A stretch of 64,000 nt of DNA from assembly GCA_009363175.1 (NCBI GenBank), contig CP045205.1, forward strand, positions 4,774,001 to 4,838,000, written 5' to 3'. Origin of the DNA: Citrobacter telavivensis. Its GTDB lineage: Bacteria > Pseudomonadota > Gammaproteobacteria > Enterobacterales > Enterobacteriaceae. Shown here piece by piece: positions 7,608 to 15,148 of this stretch (the first letter of the stretch is position 1; each line of letters starts with the position of its first letter). The position numbers and the translations under genes were made by a program. The notes below the pieces were generated by a model. That model was not told the origin of the DNA. It made no database searches and saw only the letters and a program-made list of their open reading frames with translations.

Positions 7608-8507
7608 ATGCCGCCTCGCCGCTATAACCCCGACTACCGACGTGACGCGCTGTTGGAACGTATTAACCTGGATATCCCAAACGTTGTCGCCCAGGCGCTG
7701 CGTGAAGATTTAGGCGGTGAAGTGGATGCCAGCAACGATATTACGACTCAACTGTTACCGGAGAACGCCCGTTCTCATGCCACCGTCATCACCCGTGAAG
7801 ACGGCGTTTTTTGTGGCAAACGCTGGGTCGAAGAGGTCTTTATTCAACTGGCTGGCGACGATGTCAGCATCAACTGGCATGTGGATGACGGCGACAGCAT
7901 CAACGCGAATCAACCGCTGTTTGAGCTCGACGGTCCTTCCCGCGTGTTGCTGACCGGCGAGCGCACCGCGCTGAACTTCGTGCAGACCCTGTCAGGTGTC
8001 GCCAGCGAAGTGCGTAAGTACGTTGATATCCTGGCGGGCACAAAGACCCAACTACTGGACACACGTAAAACCCTGCCTGGACTGCGTACCGCGCTGAAAT
8101 ATGCCGTGCTATGCGGCGGCGGCGCGAATCATCGTCTGGGTCTTTCCGATGCGTTCCTGATCAAAGAGAACCATATTATTGCTTCCGGCTCAGTGCGTCA
8201 GGCGGTAGAGAAAGCCTTCTGGCTGCATCCGGATGTCCCTGTGGAAGTCGAAGTGGAAAATCTGGATGAACTGGACGACGCGCTGAAAGCCGGTGCCGAC
8301 ATCATCATGCTGGACAACTTTGAAACGGCGCAGATGCGTGAAGCAGTCAAACGGACCAACGGCCAGGCGCGACTGGAAGTTTCTGGCAACGTGACGGACA
8401 AAACGCTGCGTGAATTTGCCGAAACCGGCGTCGACTTTATCTCCGTGGGCGCTCTCACCAAGCACCTCCGGGCGCTCGACCTGTCCATGCGCTTCGCTAA
8501 CGCTTAA
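7608..8507 (+). CDS. nadC: Quinolinate phosphoribosyltransferase NadC
   Basis: Converts quinolinate and PRPP to nicotinate mononucleotide, CO2 and PPi in de novo NAD synthesis. The protein is 299 residues; E. coli NadC is 297. The start MPPRRYNPDYRR at 7608 is chosen over an in-frame ATG 42 bases upstream because it matches the family N-terminus and has GGAG at the right distance. Substrate-binding motifs LDTRKTLPGLR and GGGANHRLGLSD are intact, as is the late phosphate-binding segment ISVGALTKH. It is divergent from ampD. Confidence 0.97.
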   Translation: MPPRRYNPDYRRDALLERINLDIPNVVAQALREDLGGEVDASNDITTQLLPENARSHATVITREDGVFCGKRWVEEVFIQLAGDDVSINWHVDDGDSINANQPLFELDGPSRVLLTGERTALNFVQTLSGVASEVRKYVDILAGTKTQLLDTRKTLPGLRTALKYAVLCGGGANHRLGLSDAFLIKENHIIASGSVRQAVEKAFWLHPDVPVEVEVENLDELDDALKAGADIIMLDNFETAQMREAVKRTNGQARLEVSGNVTDKTLREFAETGVDFISVGALTKHLRALDLSMRFANA

Positions 8508-8516
8508 TCATTATAT

Positions 8517-8547
8517 GGCCCGATCGCGTACTGCTTATCGGGCCTGC
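8517..8547 (+). repeat. REP-like hairpin downstream of nadC
   Basis: GGCCCGAT (8517-8524) pairs with ATCGGGCC (8537-8544); the loop and flanking CTGCTT...CTGC resemble REP elements with a changed stem. It may also terminate nadC transcription. No strong T-run follows. Confidence 0.6.
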
Positions 8548-8713
8548 TTGCCCCTTCCCGTCACTAAAATTCTCGTCGTGCCTCGCAACAACATTGCTGA
8601 CGACTGCAAACCGATAACATTCCTCTGAACCCTCCTTCCTGATTCATTTTTTGCCGCTCGCCCGCCGCACCCGCGTTTGCCACAGTGACGTCCACTCACT
8701 CAAGGAGCGAACA

Positions 8714-9151
8714 ATGGATAAACAACGCGGATTTACCCTTATTGAACTGATGGTCGTGATCGGCATTATCGCTATCCTCAGCGCCATCGGCATTCCGGCC
8801 TATCAAAACTATCTGCGCAAAGCGGCGCTGACCGACATGCTGCAAACTTTTGTCCCCTACCGCACCGCCGTCGAACTCTGCGCCCTGGAGCATGGCGGTA
8901 CGGACACCTGCGACGCAGGAATCAACGGTATTCCCTCGGCAACGACGACACGCTATGTCTCAGAAATGAGCATTGAGAATGGGGTGGTTTCTCTTACCGG
9001 CCAGGAAAGCCTGAACGGACTTAGCGTCATCATGACGCCAGGGTGGGACAAAGCAGAGGGCATTACGGGCTGGACACGTAGCTGCAACATCCAGAATGAC
9101 GGCACATTAAAACAGGCCTGCGAAGACGTCTTTCGCTTTGATAGCCACTAA
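8714..9151 (+). CDS. ppdD: Type IV major prepilin PpdD
   Basis: Major subunit of the enterobacterial type IV pilus. The 145-residue precursor starts MDKQRG|FTLIEL: prepilin peptidase should cut after Gly6, leaving Phe1 and the essential Glu5 of the mature N-terminal helix. The hydrophobic helix runs to about residue 30. Two cysteine pairs (near Cys56/Cys66 and in the C-terminal SCN...QACED part) can form disulphides. The start at 8714 follows AAGGAG. It is followed by the assembly ATPase and platform genes hofB and hofC. In laboratory E. coli these genes are poorly expressed. Confidence 0.96.
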   Translation: MDKQRGFTLIELMVVIGIIAILSAIGIPAYQNYLRKAALTDMLQTFVPYRTAVELCALEHGGTDTCDAGINGIPSATTTRYVSEMSIENGVVSLTGQESLNGLSVIMTPGWDKAEGITGWTRSCNIQNDGTLKQACEDVFRFDSH

Positions 9152-9160
9152 GGAAGCGCA

Positions 9161-10546
9161 ATGAACACGACGCAACTCAGCGCGCTATGTCAGCGCTACC
9201 AGGGAATATTACTGAATGCGAATAACGATACGGTACACATTGCCGTCGAAGATGCCCCTTCTCACGAACTGCTGGACGCCCTGCATTTCGCCACGACTCG
9301 CCGCATTGAGATTGCCTGCTGGACGCGTCAGCAGATGGAGCAACACCAGCATCCGTCCTCATCCACGCTGCCGTCAGTGGTTCCTGAAAACAGCGTCAGC
9401 GCTGCGGTTTTGCTGGATAAGACATTACAGAGCGCGCTGGCGAAACGGGCCTCAGACATCCACATAGAACCCGCAGAGCATCACGTTCGCCTCCGCTTAC
9501 GGGTGGACGGTGTGCTGCATAGCTTACCCGATATTGCCAAAGAGACCGGCATTGCCCTGACAGCACGCCTGAAAGTGTTAAGCCATCTGGATATTGCGGA
9601 GCACCGCCTACCGCAGGATGGGCAATTCACCGTTGAGCTAAACGGCGCTGCCGTCTCGTTTCGTATCGCCACCCTTCCCTGCCGTTATGGCGAAAAAGTG
9701 GTGCTGCGGTTGCTGCATCAGGTGAATCAGGCTCTGGATGTCTCCATGCTGGGTATGCACGACACGCAGCTATCTGTCTTCATCGACGCCCTGCAACAAC
9801 CACAAGGGCTGATCCTCGTCACCGGCCCCACGGGCAGCGGTAAAACGGTAACCCTTTATAGCGCGTTGCAAACACGAAACGCGCCGGAGGTGAACCTGTG
9901 TAGCGTTGAAGATCCCGTGGAAATTCCCCTCGACGGTATCAATCAGACGCAGATCCATCCGCGTGCCGGGCTGACCTTTCAGGGCGTATTGCGGGCACTA
10001 CTACGTCAGGATCCCGATGTCATCATGGTGGGCGAGATCCGCGACGGCGAAACCGCAGAAATTGCTATTAAAGCCGCACAGACCGGGCATCTAGTACTTT
10101 CCACGCTGCATACCAACTCAACCTGCGAAGCGCTGGTGCGCTTGCAACAGATGGGCGTGGCCCGCTGGATGCTCTCTTCTGCGTTAACCCTGGTCGTGGC
10201 ACAACGGCTGGTCAGAAAGCTGTGTCCATACTGCCGGCGGCTTATCGACGATCCGATTCGTTTGCCCCCAGCATGGTATCCCACGCCGCTACCCCGCTGG
10301 CAAGCGGTTGGCTGTGAACACTGCTATCACGGATTCTATGGTCGCACTGCGCTATTTGAACTGCTCGCGATCGCGGCCGAACTGCGTCATCAGATTGCCA
10401 ACGACGCCTCAGTGGCAACGCTGGAAGCCCATGCGAAACAGGCAGGAATGAGCACACTCTTTGAAAGCGGGTGTCGCGCCGTCGATCAAGGACTGACGAC
10501 CTTTGAAGAACTGGTGCGTATTCTGGGTATGCCAAATGACCACTAA
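9161..10546 (+). CDS. hofB: Type IV pilus assembly ATPase HofB (GspE/PilB family)
   Basis: Hexameric cytoplasmic ATPase that powers pilin polymerisation. The 461 residues include an N-terminal domain, the Walker A motif GPTGSGKT at 222-229, the Asp and His boxes (SVEDPVE and STLHTN regions), Walker B IMVGEIRD, and a tetracysteine zinc site (CPYC and CEHC near the C-terminus). It starts 9 bases after ppdD and overlaps hofC by 11 bases. Confidence 0.96.
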   Translation: MNTTQLSALCQRYQGILLNANNDTVHIAVEDAPSHELLDALHFATTRRIEIACWTRQQMEQHQHPSSSTLPSVVPENSVSAAVLLDKTLQSALAKRASDIHIEPAEHHVRLRLRVDGVLHSLPDIAKETGIALTARLKVLSHLDIAEHRLPQDGQFTVELNGAAVSFRIATLPCRYGEKVVLRLLHQVNQALDVSMLGMHDTQLSVFIDALQQPQGLILVTGPTGSGKTVTLYSALQTRNAPEVNLCSVEDPVEIPLDGINQTQIHPRAGLTFQGVLRALLRQDPDVIMVGEIRDGETAEIAIKAAQTGHLVLSTLHTNSTCEALVRLQQMGVARWMLSSALTLVVAQRLVRKLCPYCRRLIDDPIRLPPAWYPTPLPRWQAVGCEHCYHGFYGRTALFELLAIAAELRHQIANDASVATLEAHAKQAGMSTLFESGCRAVDQGLTTFEELVRILGMPNDH

Positions 10547-11738
10547 ACAACTGTGGTACTGGCAGGGGATGAATCGCGATGGACTGCCCGGAGAGGGAAC
10601 CAATTGGGCAGAAAATCGACTCCTGCTGATGCAGGAACTGGAACAGCGTCAGGTAACGCCACTGCGTGTGAAATCCCTACGCGTGAAGCGAGCGCTCTGG
10701 CGCAGTGACCAATGCACAGAAGTGATTCACCAACTCGCAACGCTGCTAAAGGCGGGTTTAACACTCTCCGAAGGGCTGGAACTGCTTGCCGGACAGCAAC
10801 CCAGCAAGCAATGGCAAGCCCTGTTGAGGGGTCTTGCGCAAGAACTGGAGCACGGTACGCCGCTCTCCAGCGCGCTGGCGCAATGGCCTGACGTTTTTCC
10901 GCCGCTGTATCAGGCGATGATACGCACCGGTGAACTGACCGGGAAACTGGATGAATGCTGCTTTGAACTCGCCCGACAGCAGAAGGCACAGAAACAACTC
11001 ACCGATAAGGTCAAAAAAGCGCTGCGTTACCCCATCATTATTTTAACAATGGCGGTGATGGTGGTGCTGGCGATGCTCCACTTTGTTCTGCCCGAATTTG
11101 CCGCCATTTACCGAACCTTTAACACGCCGCTGCCTGCACTCACCCAGGGGATCATCGCGTTTGCCGACTGGAGTCAACGCTGGGGCGGGCTGATTGTCCT
11201 GATGACCATCATGCTGATCGCGGCCAACAATCTGTTATGCCGAAAGCCCGGTTGGCAAATTCTGCGCCAGCGCGGATTACTCCGCATGCCTGTCATGGGA
11301 CCGTTGATCAGAGGCCAGAAGCTCACGCAAATCTTTACCATTCTCGCGCTGACGCAGACGGCGGGAATCGCATTTTTACCCGCGCTTGAGAGCGTGAAAG
11401 AGACGATTCAGTGCCCCTACTGGGCACTGCGTCTGGCACAGGTACAGCACGATATCAGTACCGGCGTTCCCGTCTGGCAGGCACTGAAAAATGCGGAAGA
11501 ATTCAGCCCGCTGTGCTTGCAACTGGTCAGGACGGGTGAAGCCTCAGGCTCGCTGGATACCATGCTGCACAATCTTGCCCGACATCATGATGAACATACT
11601 CAGACAATGGCTGATAACCTGGCGGCGTTACTGGAACCAGCGCTGCTGGTGATTACCGGGCTTATCATCGGCACGCTGGTCGTGGCAATGTATTTGCCGA
11701 TTTTTCATCTGGGCGATGCGATGAGTGGAGTGGGATAA
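10536..11738 (+). CDS. hofC: Type IV pilus platform protein HofC (GspF/PilC family)
   Basis: Polytopic inner-membrane platform protein around which the pilus ATPase works. The 400 residues contain two repeated GspF domains (first copy around AEVIHQLATLLKAGLTLSEGLELLA-type sequence, second near the EFSPLCLQLVRTGEASGSLD region) and three membrane segments, the last close to the C-terminus. The start MTTKQLWYW at 10536 is chosen over an upstream in-frame ATG at 10503 because it matches the E. coli N-terminus and gives the usual 400-residue length. Convergent with guaC. Confidence 0.95.
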   Translation: MTTKQLWYWQGMNRDGLPGEGTNWAENRLLLMQELEQRQVTPLRVKSLRVKRALWRSDQCTEVIHQLATLLKAGLTLSEGLELLAGQQPSKQWQALLRGLAQELEHGTPLSSALAQWPDVFPPLYQAMIRTGELTGKLDECCFELARQQKAQKQLTDKVKKALRYPIIILTMAVMVVLAMLHFVLPEFAAIYRTFNTPLPALTQGIIAFADWSQRWGGLIVLMTIMLIAANNLLCRKPGWQILRQRGLLRMPVMGPLIRGQKLTQIFTILALTQTAGIAFLPALESVKETIQCPYWALRLAQVQHDISTGVPVWQALKNAEEFSPLCLQLVRTGEASGSLDTMLHNLARHHDEHTQTMADNLAALLEPALLVITGLIIGTLVVAMYLPIFHLGDAMSGVG

Positions 11739-11759
11739 CGAAGGGAAATCGAAAGCAGA

Positions 11760-11783
11760 ACTGGCGCTGAATGCAGCGCCAGT
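11760..11783. terminator. Bidirectional hairpin between hofC and guaC
   Basis: A perfect 10-base-pair stem ACTGGCGCTG/CAGCGCCAGT with an AATG loop lies in the 53-base gap between two convergent genes. T-runs are weak, so efficiency is uncertain. Confidence 0.65.
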
Positions 11784-11791
11784 ACAGGAGA

Positions 11792-12835
11792 TTACAGGCT
11801 ATTGAAAACGCGGTTTTCTTGTTCCTGAACCCGGATAAACGTCGTACGTTTGGTCAGTTCTTTCAGGCGAGAGGCACCAACGTAGGTACAGGCAGAACGC
11901 AGGCCGCCAAGAATATCACGCGCGGTGTTCTCTACCGGGCCACGCAGCGGCAGTTTGACGGTTTTACCTTCCGCAGCACGATACTGCGCAACGCCGCCGA
12001 CATGACGGGTCATGGCGGATTCGGAACTCATACCGTAGAACAGCATGAATTTTTCGCCGTTTTCTTCAACGACTTTACCGCCGCTTTCTTCGTGACCGGC
12101 CAGCATACCACCGAGCATCACGAAATCTGCGCCGCCGCCGAACGCTTTCGCCACATCGCCAGGCATGGTGCAACCACCATCGCTGACAATCATTCCGCCC
12201 AGACCATGCGCCGCATCAGCACATTCGATCACCGCAGACAGTTGCGGATAACCGACACCGGTTTTCACACGGGTGGTGCAGACAGAACCCGGACCAATCC
12301 CGACTTTAACGATATCCGCGCCAGACAGAACCAGTTCTTCACACATTTCGCCCGTCACCACATTACCGGCGCAAATGGTTTTGGTCGGCCAGGCTTCACG
12401 CGCTTTCGATACGAACTGGACAAAGTGTTCAGAATAGCCGTTTGCGACATCGATGCAGACGAAGTTCAGTGCCGGATTCAGCGCCAGGATCTGTTGGGTC
12501 TTTTCGAAGTCCGCATCAGACGTACCGGTAGAGACCATAACGTGCTTGAGCACATTGGCCGACGCCGCGCCAACAAAGGCCGCCCAGTCTTCAACGGTGT
12601 AATGCTTATGAACGGCGGTCAGAACGTCGAAAGAGGCGAGGGCCGTTGCCATCGCGAATGTGCCGACGGTATCCATGTTTGCCGCAATAATAGGAACGCC
12701 GGACCAGGTCTGACCTGAGTGTTTAAAGGTGAATTGACGTTCCAGCTCAACATCGGAACGACTTTTAAGGGTAGAACGCTTAGGGCGGATAAGAACGTCT
12801 TTAAAACCTAACTTCAGATCTTCTTCAATACGCAT
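11792..12835 (-). CDS. guaC: GMP reductase GuaC
   Basis: NADPH-dependent enzyme that deaminates GMP to IMP in purine salvage. It belongs to the IMPDH/GMPR TIM-barrel family but lacks the CBS domains of GuaB. The 347-residue length is typical. The catalytic cysteine lies in GPGSVCTTR, followed by the SDGG phosphate-binding loop and the FVMLGGMLAGHEESGG segment. Divergent from coaE across 225 bases. Confidence 0.97.
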   Translation of the reverse strand: MRIEEDLKLGFKDVLIRPKRSTLKSRSDVELERQFTFKHSGQTWSGVPIIAANMDTVGTFAMATALASFDVLTAVHKHYTVEDWAAFVGAASANVLKHVMVSTGTSDADFEKTQQILALNPALNFVCIDVANGYSEHFVQFVSKAREAWPTKTICAGNVVTGEMCEELVLSGADIVKVGIGPGSVCTTRVKTGVGYPQLSAVIECADAAHGLGGMIVSDGGCTMPGDVAKAFGGGADFVMLGGMLAGHEESGGKVVEENGEKFMLFYGMSSESAMTRHVGGVAQYRAAEGKTVKLPLRGPVENTARDILGGLRSACTYVGASRLKELTKRTTFIRVQEQENRVFNSL

Positions 12836-13060
12836 GTGCGGATTCCTGGGGTTAAGGGCTATTAGTATGAGAGCGCAACTCCAGTGACGCTATCATACGC
12901 ACTAATCAATGCCGCGCAAGACTGCGAAATTCTCTTTTTTTACGCTACAATCCCATAAATTTACCTGGCGAACGGCAGTCGATCTCTGAGTCATCGTCGC
13001 CAGTGTACGTTCAACTTTTAACCAATTGATTATCATAGCGAATTCCCGGGAAGCGAGATT

Positions 13061-13681
13061 ATGAGGTATACAGTAGCCTTAACTGGCGGCATTGGCAGTG
13101 GTAAAAGCACTGTTGCGAATGCCTTTGCTGACCTCGGAATTCAGATAATTGATGCAGATATTATTGCCCGTCAGGTCGTCGAACCGGGCAAGCCTGCGCT
13201 GGATGCGATTGCAGAACATTTTGGCCCAGAGCTGATTTCCGCAGACGGCACGCTGCATCGTCGTCTGCTTCGCGAGCGGATTTTTGCCCATCCGCAAGAG
13301 AAAGCCTGGCTCAATGCCTTGCTTCATCCGCTCATCCAGCAGGAGACCCGACGTCAGTTTCAACAGGCGACGTCTGCGTATGTGCTGTGGGTGGTGCCAT
13401 TACTGGTTGAAAACGGCCTTTATCGCCAGGCAAATCGCGTGCTCGTGGTAGATGTCACCCCCGAGACGCAGCTTTCCCGGACGATGCAGCGCGACGACGT
13501 TACGCGCGCGCACGTTGAACAGATTCTCGCTGCCCAGGCGTCGCGTGAAGCGCGCCTTGCCGTGGCAGACGATGTTATTGATAATAATGGCGCACCAGAT
13601 TCCATCATGTCGGATGTCGCCCGCCTGCACGCACGTTATCTCCAGCTTGCGTCGCAGTTTGTCTCACAGGAAAAACCGTAA
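13061..13681 (+). CDS. coaE: Dephospho-CoA kinase CoaE
   Basis: Last enzyme of coenzyme A synthesis; it phosphorylates the 3'-OH of dephospho-CoA using ATP. The 206 residues include the P-loop GGIGSGKS at residues 9-16 and the DADIIARQVVEPG substrate segment. The stop TAA overlaps the zapD ATG by one base, so coaE, zapD and yacG form one operon. Confidence 0.97.
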   Translation: MRYTVALTGGIGSGKSTVANAFADLGIQIIDADIIARQVVEPGKPALDAIAEHFGPELISADGTLHRRLLRERIFAHPQEKAWLNALLHPLIQQETRRQFQQATSAYVLWVVPLLVENGLYRQANRVLVVDVTPETQLSRTMQRDDVTRAHVEQILAAQASREARLAVADDVIDNNGAPDSIMSDVARLHARYLQLASQFVSQEKP

Positions 13682-14424
13682 TGCACACCCAGGTCCTTTT
13701 TGAACACCCACTCAATGAGAAGATGCGCACATGGTTGCGCATCGAGTTTTTGATTCAACAACTCTCCTCTCGCTTACCGATCGCAGATCATTCCGATGCC
13801 CTGCACTTCTTTCGTAATGCCGGAGATTTGTTGGACGTATTCGAACGTGGTGAAGTGCGTACAGAATTACTGAAAGAGCTTGAGCGCCAACAGCGTAAAC
13901 TTCAGGCATGGATTGAAGTGCCGGGCGTCGACCAGAGCCGTATTGATGCACTGCGCCAGCAGTTAAAAACGGCCGGCAGCATTTTGATTTCCGCGCCACG
14001 CATGGGGCAATTTTTGCGTGAGGACCGGCTGATTGCCCTGGTGCGCCAGCGTCTGAGCATTCCTGGTGGCTGCTGTAGCTTTGATTTACCGACGCTGCAT
14101 ATCTGGCTGCATATGCCACAGGCGCAGCGCGATGCTCAGGTCGATAGCTGGCTTGCCAGTCTGAACCCGCTGAATCAGGCGTTGACCCTGATCCTTGATC
14201 TCATTCGCAACTCGGCACCGTTTCGTAAACAAACCAGTCTGAACGGATTTTATCAGGACAACGGGGAGGACGCGGATTTACTGCGCCTGCAGTTGCCGCT
14301 GGGTTTACAGCTTTATCCGCAGATTTCAGGCCACAAAAGCCGTTTTGCGATCCGTTTTATGCCGCTCGATAGCGACAATGGCGTGGTACCTGAACGCCTC
14401 GATTTCGAACTGGCCTGCTGTTAA
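13681..14424 (+). CDS. zapD: Cell division protein ZapD
   Basis: Cytoplasmic Z-ring-associated protein that crosslinks FtsZ filaments by binding the FtsZ C-terminal tail (formerly YacF). The 247-residue length and the N-terminus MHTQVLFEHPLNEKMRTWLR match E. coli ZapD, with an alpha-helical N-terminal half and a beta-rich C-terminal half. It is translationally coupled to coaE. Its partner FtsZ is encoded 5 kb away on the opposite strand. Confidence 0.96.
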   Translation: MHTQVLFEHPLNEKMRTWLRIEFLIQQLSSRLPIADHSDALHFFRNAGDLLDVFERGEVRTELLKELERQQRKLQAWIEVPGVDQSRIDALRQQLKTAGSILISAPRMGQFLREDRLIALVRQRLSIPGGCCSFDLPTLHIWLHMPQAQRDAQVDSWLASLNPLNQALTLILDLIRNSAPFRKQTSLNGFYQDNGEDADLLRLQLPLGLQLYPQISGHKSRFAIRFMPLDSDNGVVPERLDFELACC

Positions 14425-14433
14425 GGAGTTAAA

Positions 14434-14628
14434 ATGTCAGAGACGATCACCGTAAACTGCCCTACCTGCGGCAAAACGGTTGTATGGGGTGAAGTCAGTC
14501 CATTCCGCCCATTTTGTTCCAAGCGTTGCCAGTTGATCGATTTAGGTGAGTGGGCCGCTGAAGAGAAACGCATCGCCAGCAGTGGCGATCTGTCCGATAG
14601 CGACGACTGGAGTGAAACGAAAGAGTAA
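14434..14628 (+). CDS. yacG: DNA gyrase inhibitor YacG (zinc protein)
   Basis: Small protein of 64 residues with a four-cysteine zinc site (Cys9, Cys12, Cys28, Cys32) that inhibits DNA gyrase in vitro by binding GyrB. The acidic C-terminal tail (SSGDLSDSDDWSE) is typical. It has AAGGAG before the ATG and is the last gene of the coaE operon; a GC hairpin at 14641-14659 follows. Confidence 0.94.
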   Translation: MSETITVNCPTCGKTVVWGEVSPFRPFCSKRCQLIDLGEWAAEEKRIASSGDLSDSDDWSETKE

Positions 14629-14668
14629 GCACAGACGGTATGGGGGACACTACGCCCCCGCCGTGATT

Positions 14669-14704
14669 TGCCGGAGCCCGGCGTCGCCTTATCAGGCCTG
14701 TGCG
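14669..14704 (-). repeat. REP-like element overlapping the mutT stop codon
   Basis: CGCCTTATCAGGCCTG is the conserved half of a REP element, preceded by the GC-rich self-pairing GCCGGAGCCCGGC. The mutT stop codon (14694-14692) lies inside the TTATCAGGCC core. A T-poor end suggests it replaces an ordinary terminator in the convergent yacG-mutT gap. Confidence 0.65.
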
Positions 14705-15090
14705 GTTTGAACTAACTTCATGATGACCGGTTCATTCGCCGGAGGGAAATCCTCCGCCTGCAACGTCCCGGCGGCAATCCATTTTCCGGGCTGCCCCTCT
14801 TTTCCCCACGGCTCGCCTTTCCAACTTTCGACCAGCCAGAACCACAGCGTGATATGCCTGTCCGGAAACTGATACTCCAGTTTCTCAAAAAGCGTGGCGC
14901 CTACCGGCGTAATTCCCACCTCTTCCTGTAGCTCGCGGCTCAGCGCCTGTTCCGGTGTCTCTCCGGCTTCAATCTTGCCGCCAGGAAATTCCAGTTTGTT
15001 CGCCATGTGCGCATCGGCCGCACGCTGGGTGATAAAGATTTCATTATACGGATTACGGATAATCCCGACGGCGATGTTCAGTTTTTTCAT
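14692..15090 (-). CDS. mutT: 8-oxo-dGTP diphosphatase MutT
   Basis: Nudix hydrolase that removes 8-oxo-dGTP from the nucleotide pool and so prevents A:T to C:G mutations. The protein is 132 residues; E. coli MutT is 129. The Nudix box runs from Gly38 to Gly59, with the metal-binding Arg52-Glu53 and Glu56-Glu57. The start MKKLNIAVGII at 15090 is chosen over an upstream ATG at 15132 by family match. The last residues (VQTAQA) are encoded by a REP element and differ from the E. coli end. It lies downstream of secA on the same strand. Confidence 0.95.
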   Translation of the reverse strand: MKKLNIAVGIIRNPYNEIFITQRAADAHMANKLEFPGGKIEAGETPEQALSRELQEEVGITPVGATLFEKLEYQFPDRHITLWFWLVESWKGEPWGKEGQPGKWIAAGTLQAEDFPPANEPVIMKLVQTAQA

Positions 15091-15148
15091 ATTGTCGTAT
15101 CCATAAAAAAGGCGCAGTTTCCTGCGCCTCATCGTTATTATTCAGATC

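Noticed and set aside
11771..12718. 315-codon open frame opposite guaC
   Set aside because: A shadow of guaC created by its codon bias (rich in Arg, His and Thr); no independent signal.
14641..14659. GC hairpin after yacG as a separate gene or RNA
   Set aside because: Too short; best seen as the 3' structure of the coaE-zapD-yacG transcript.
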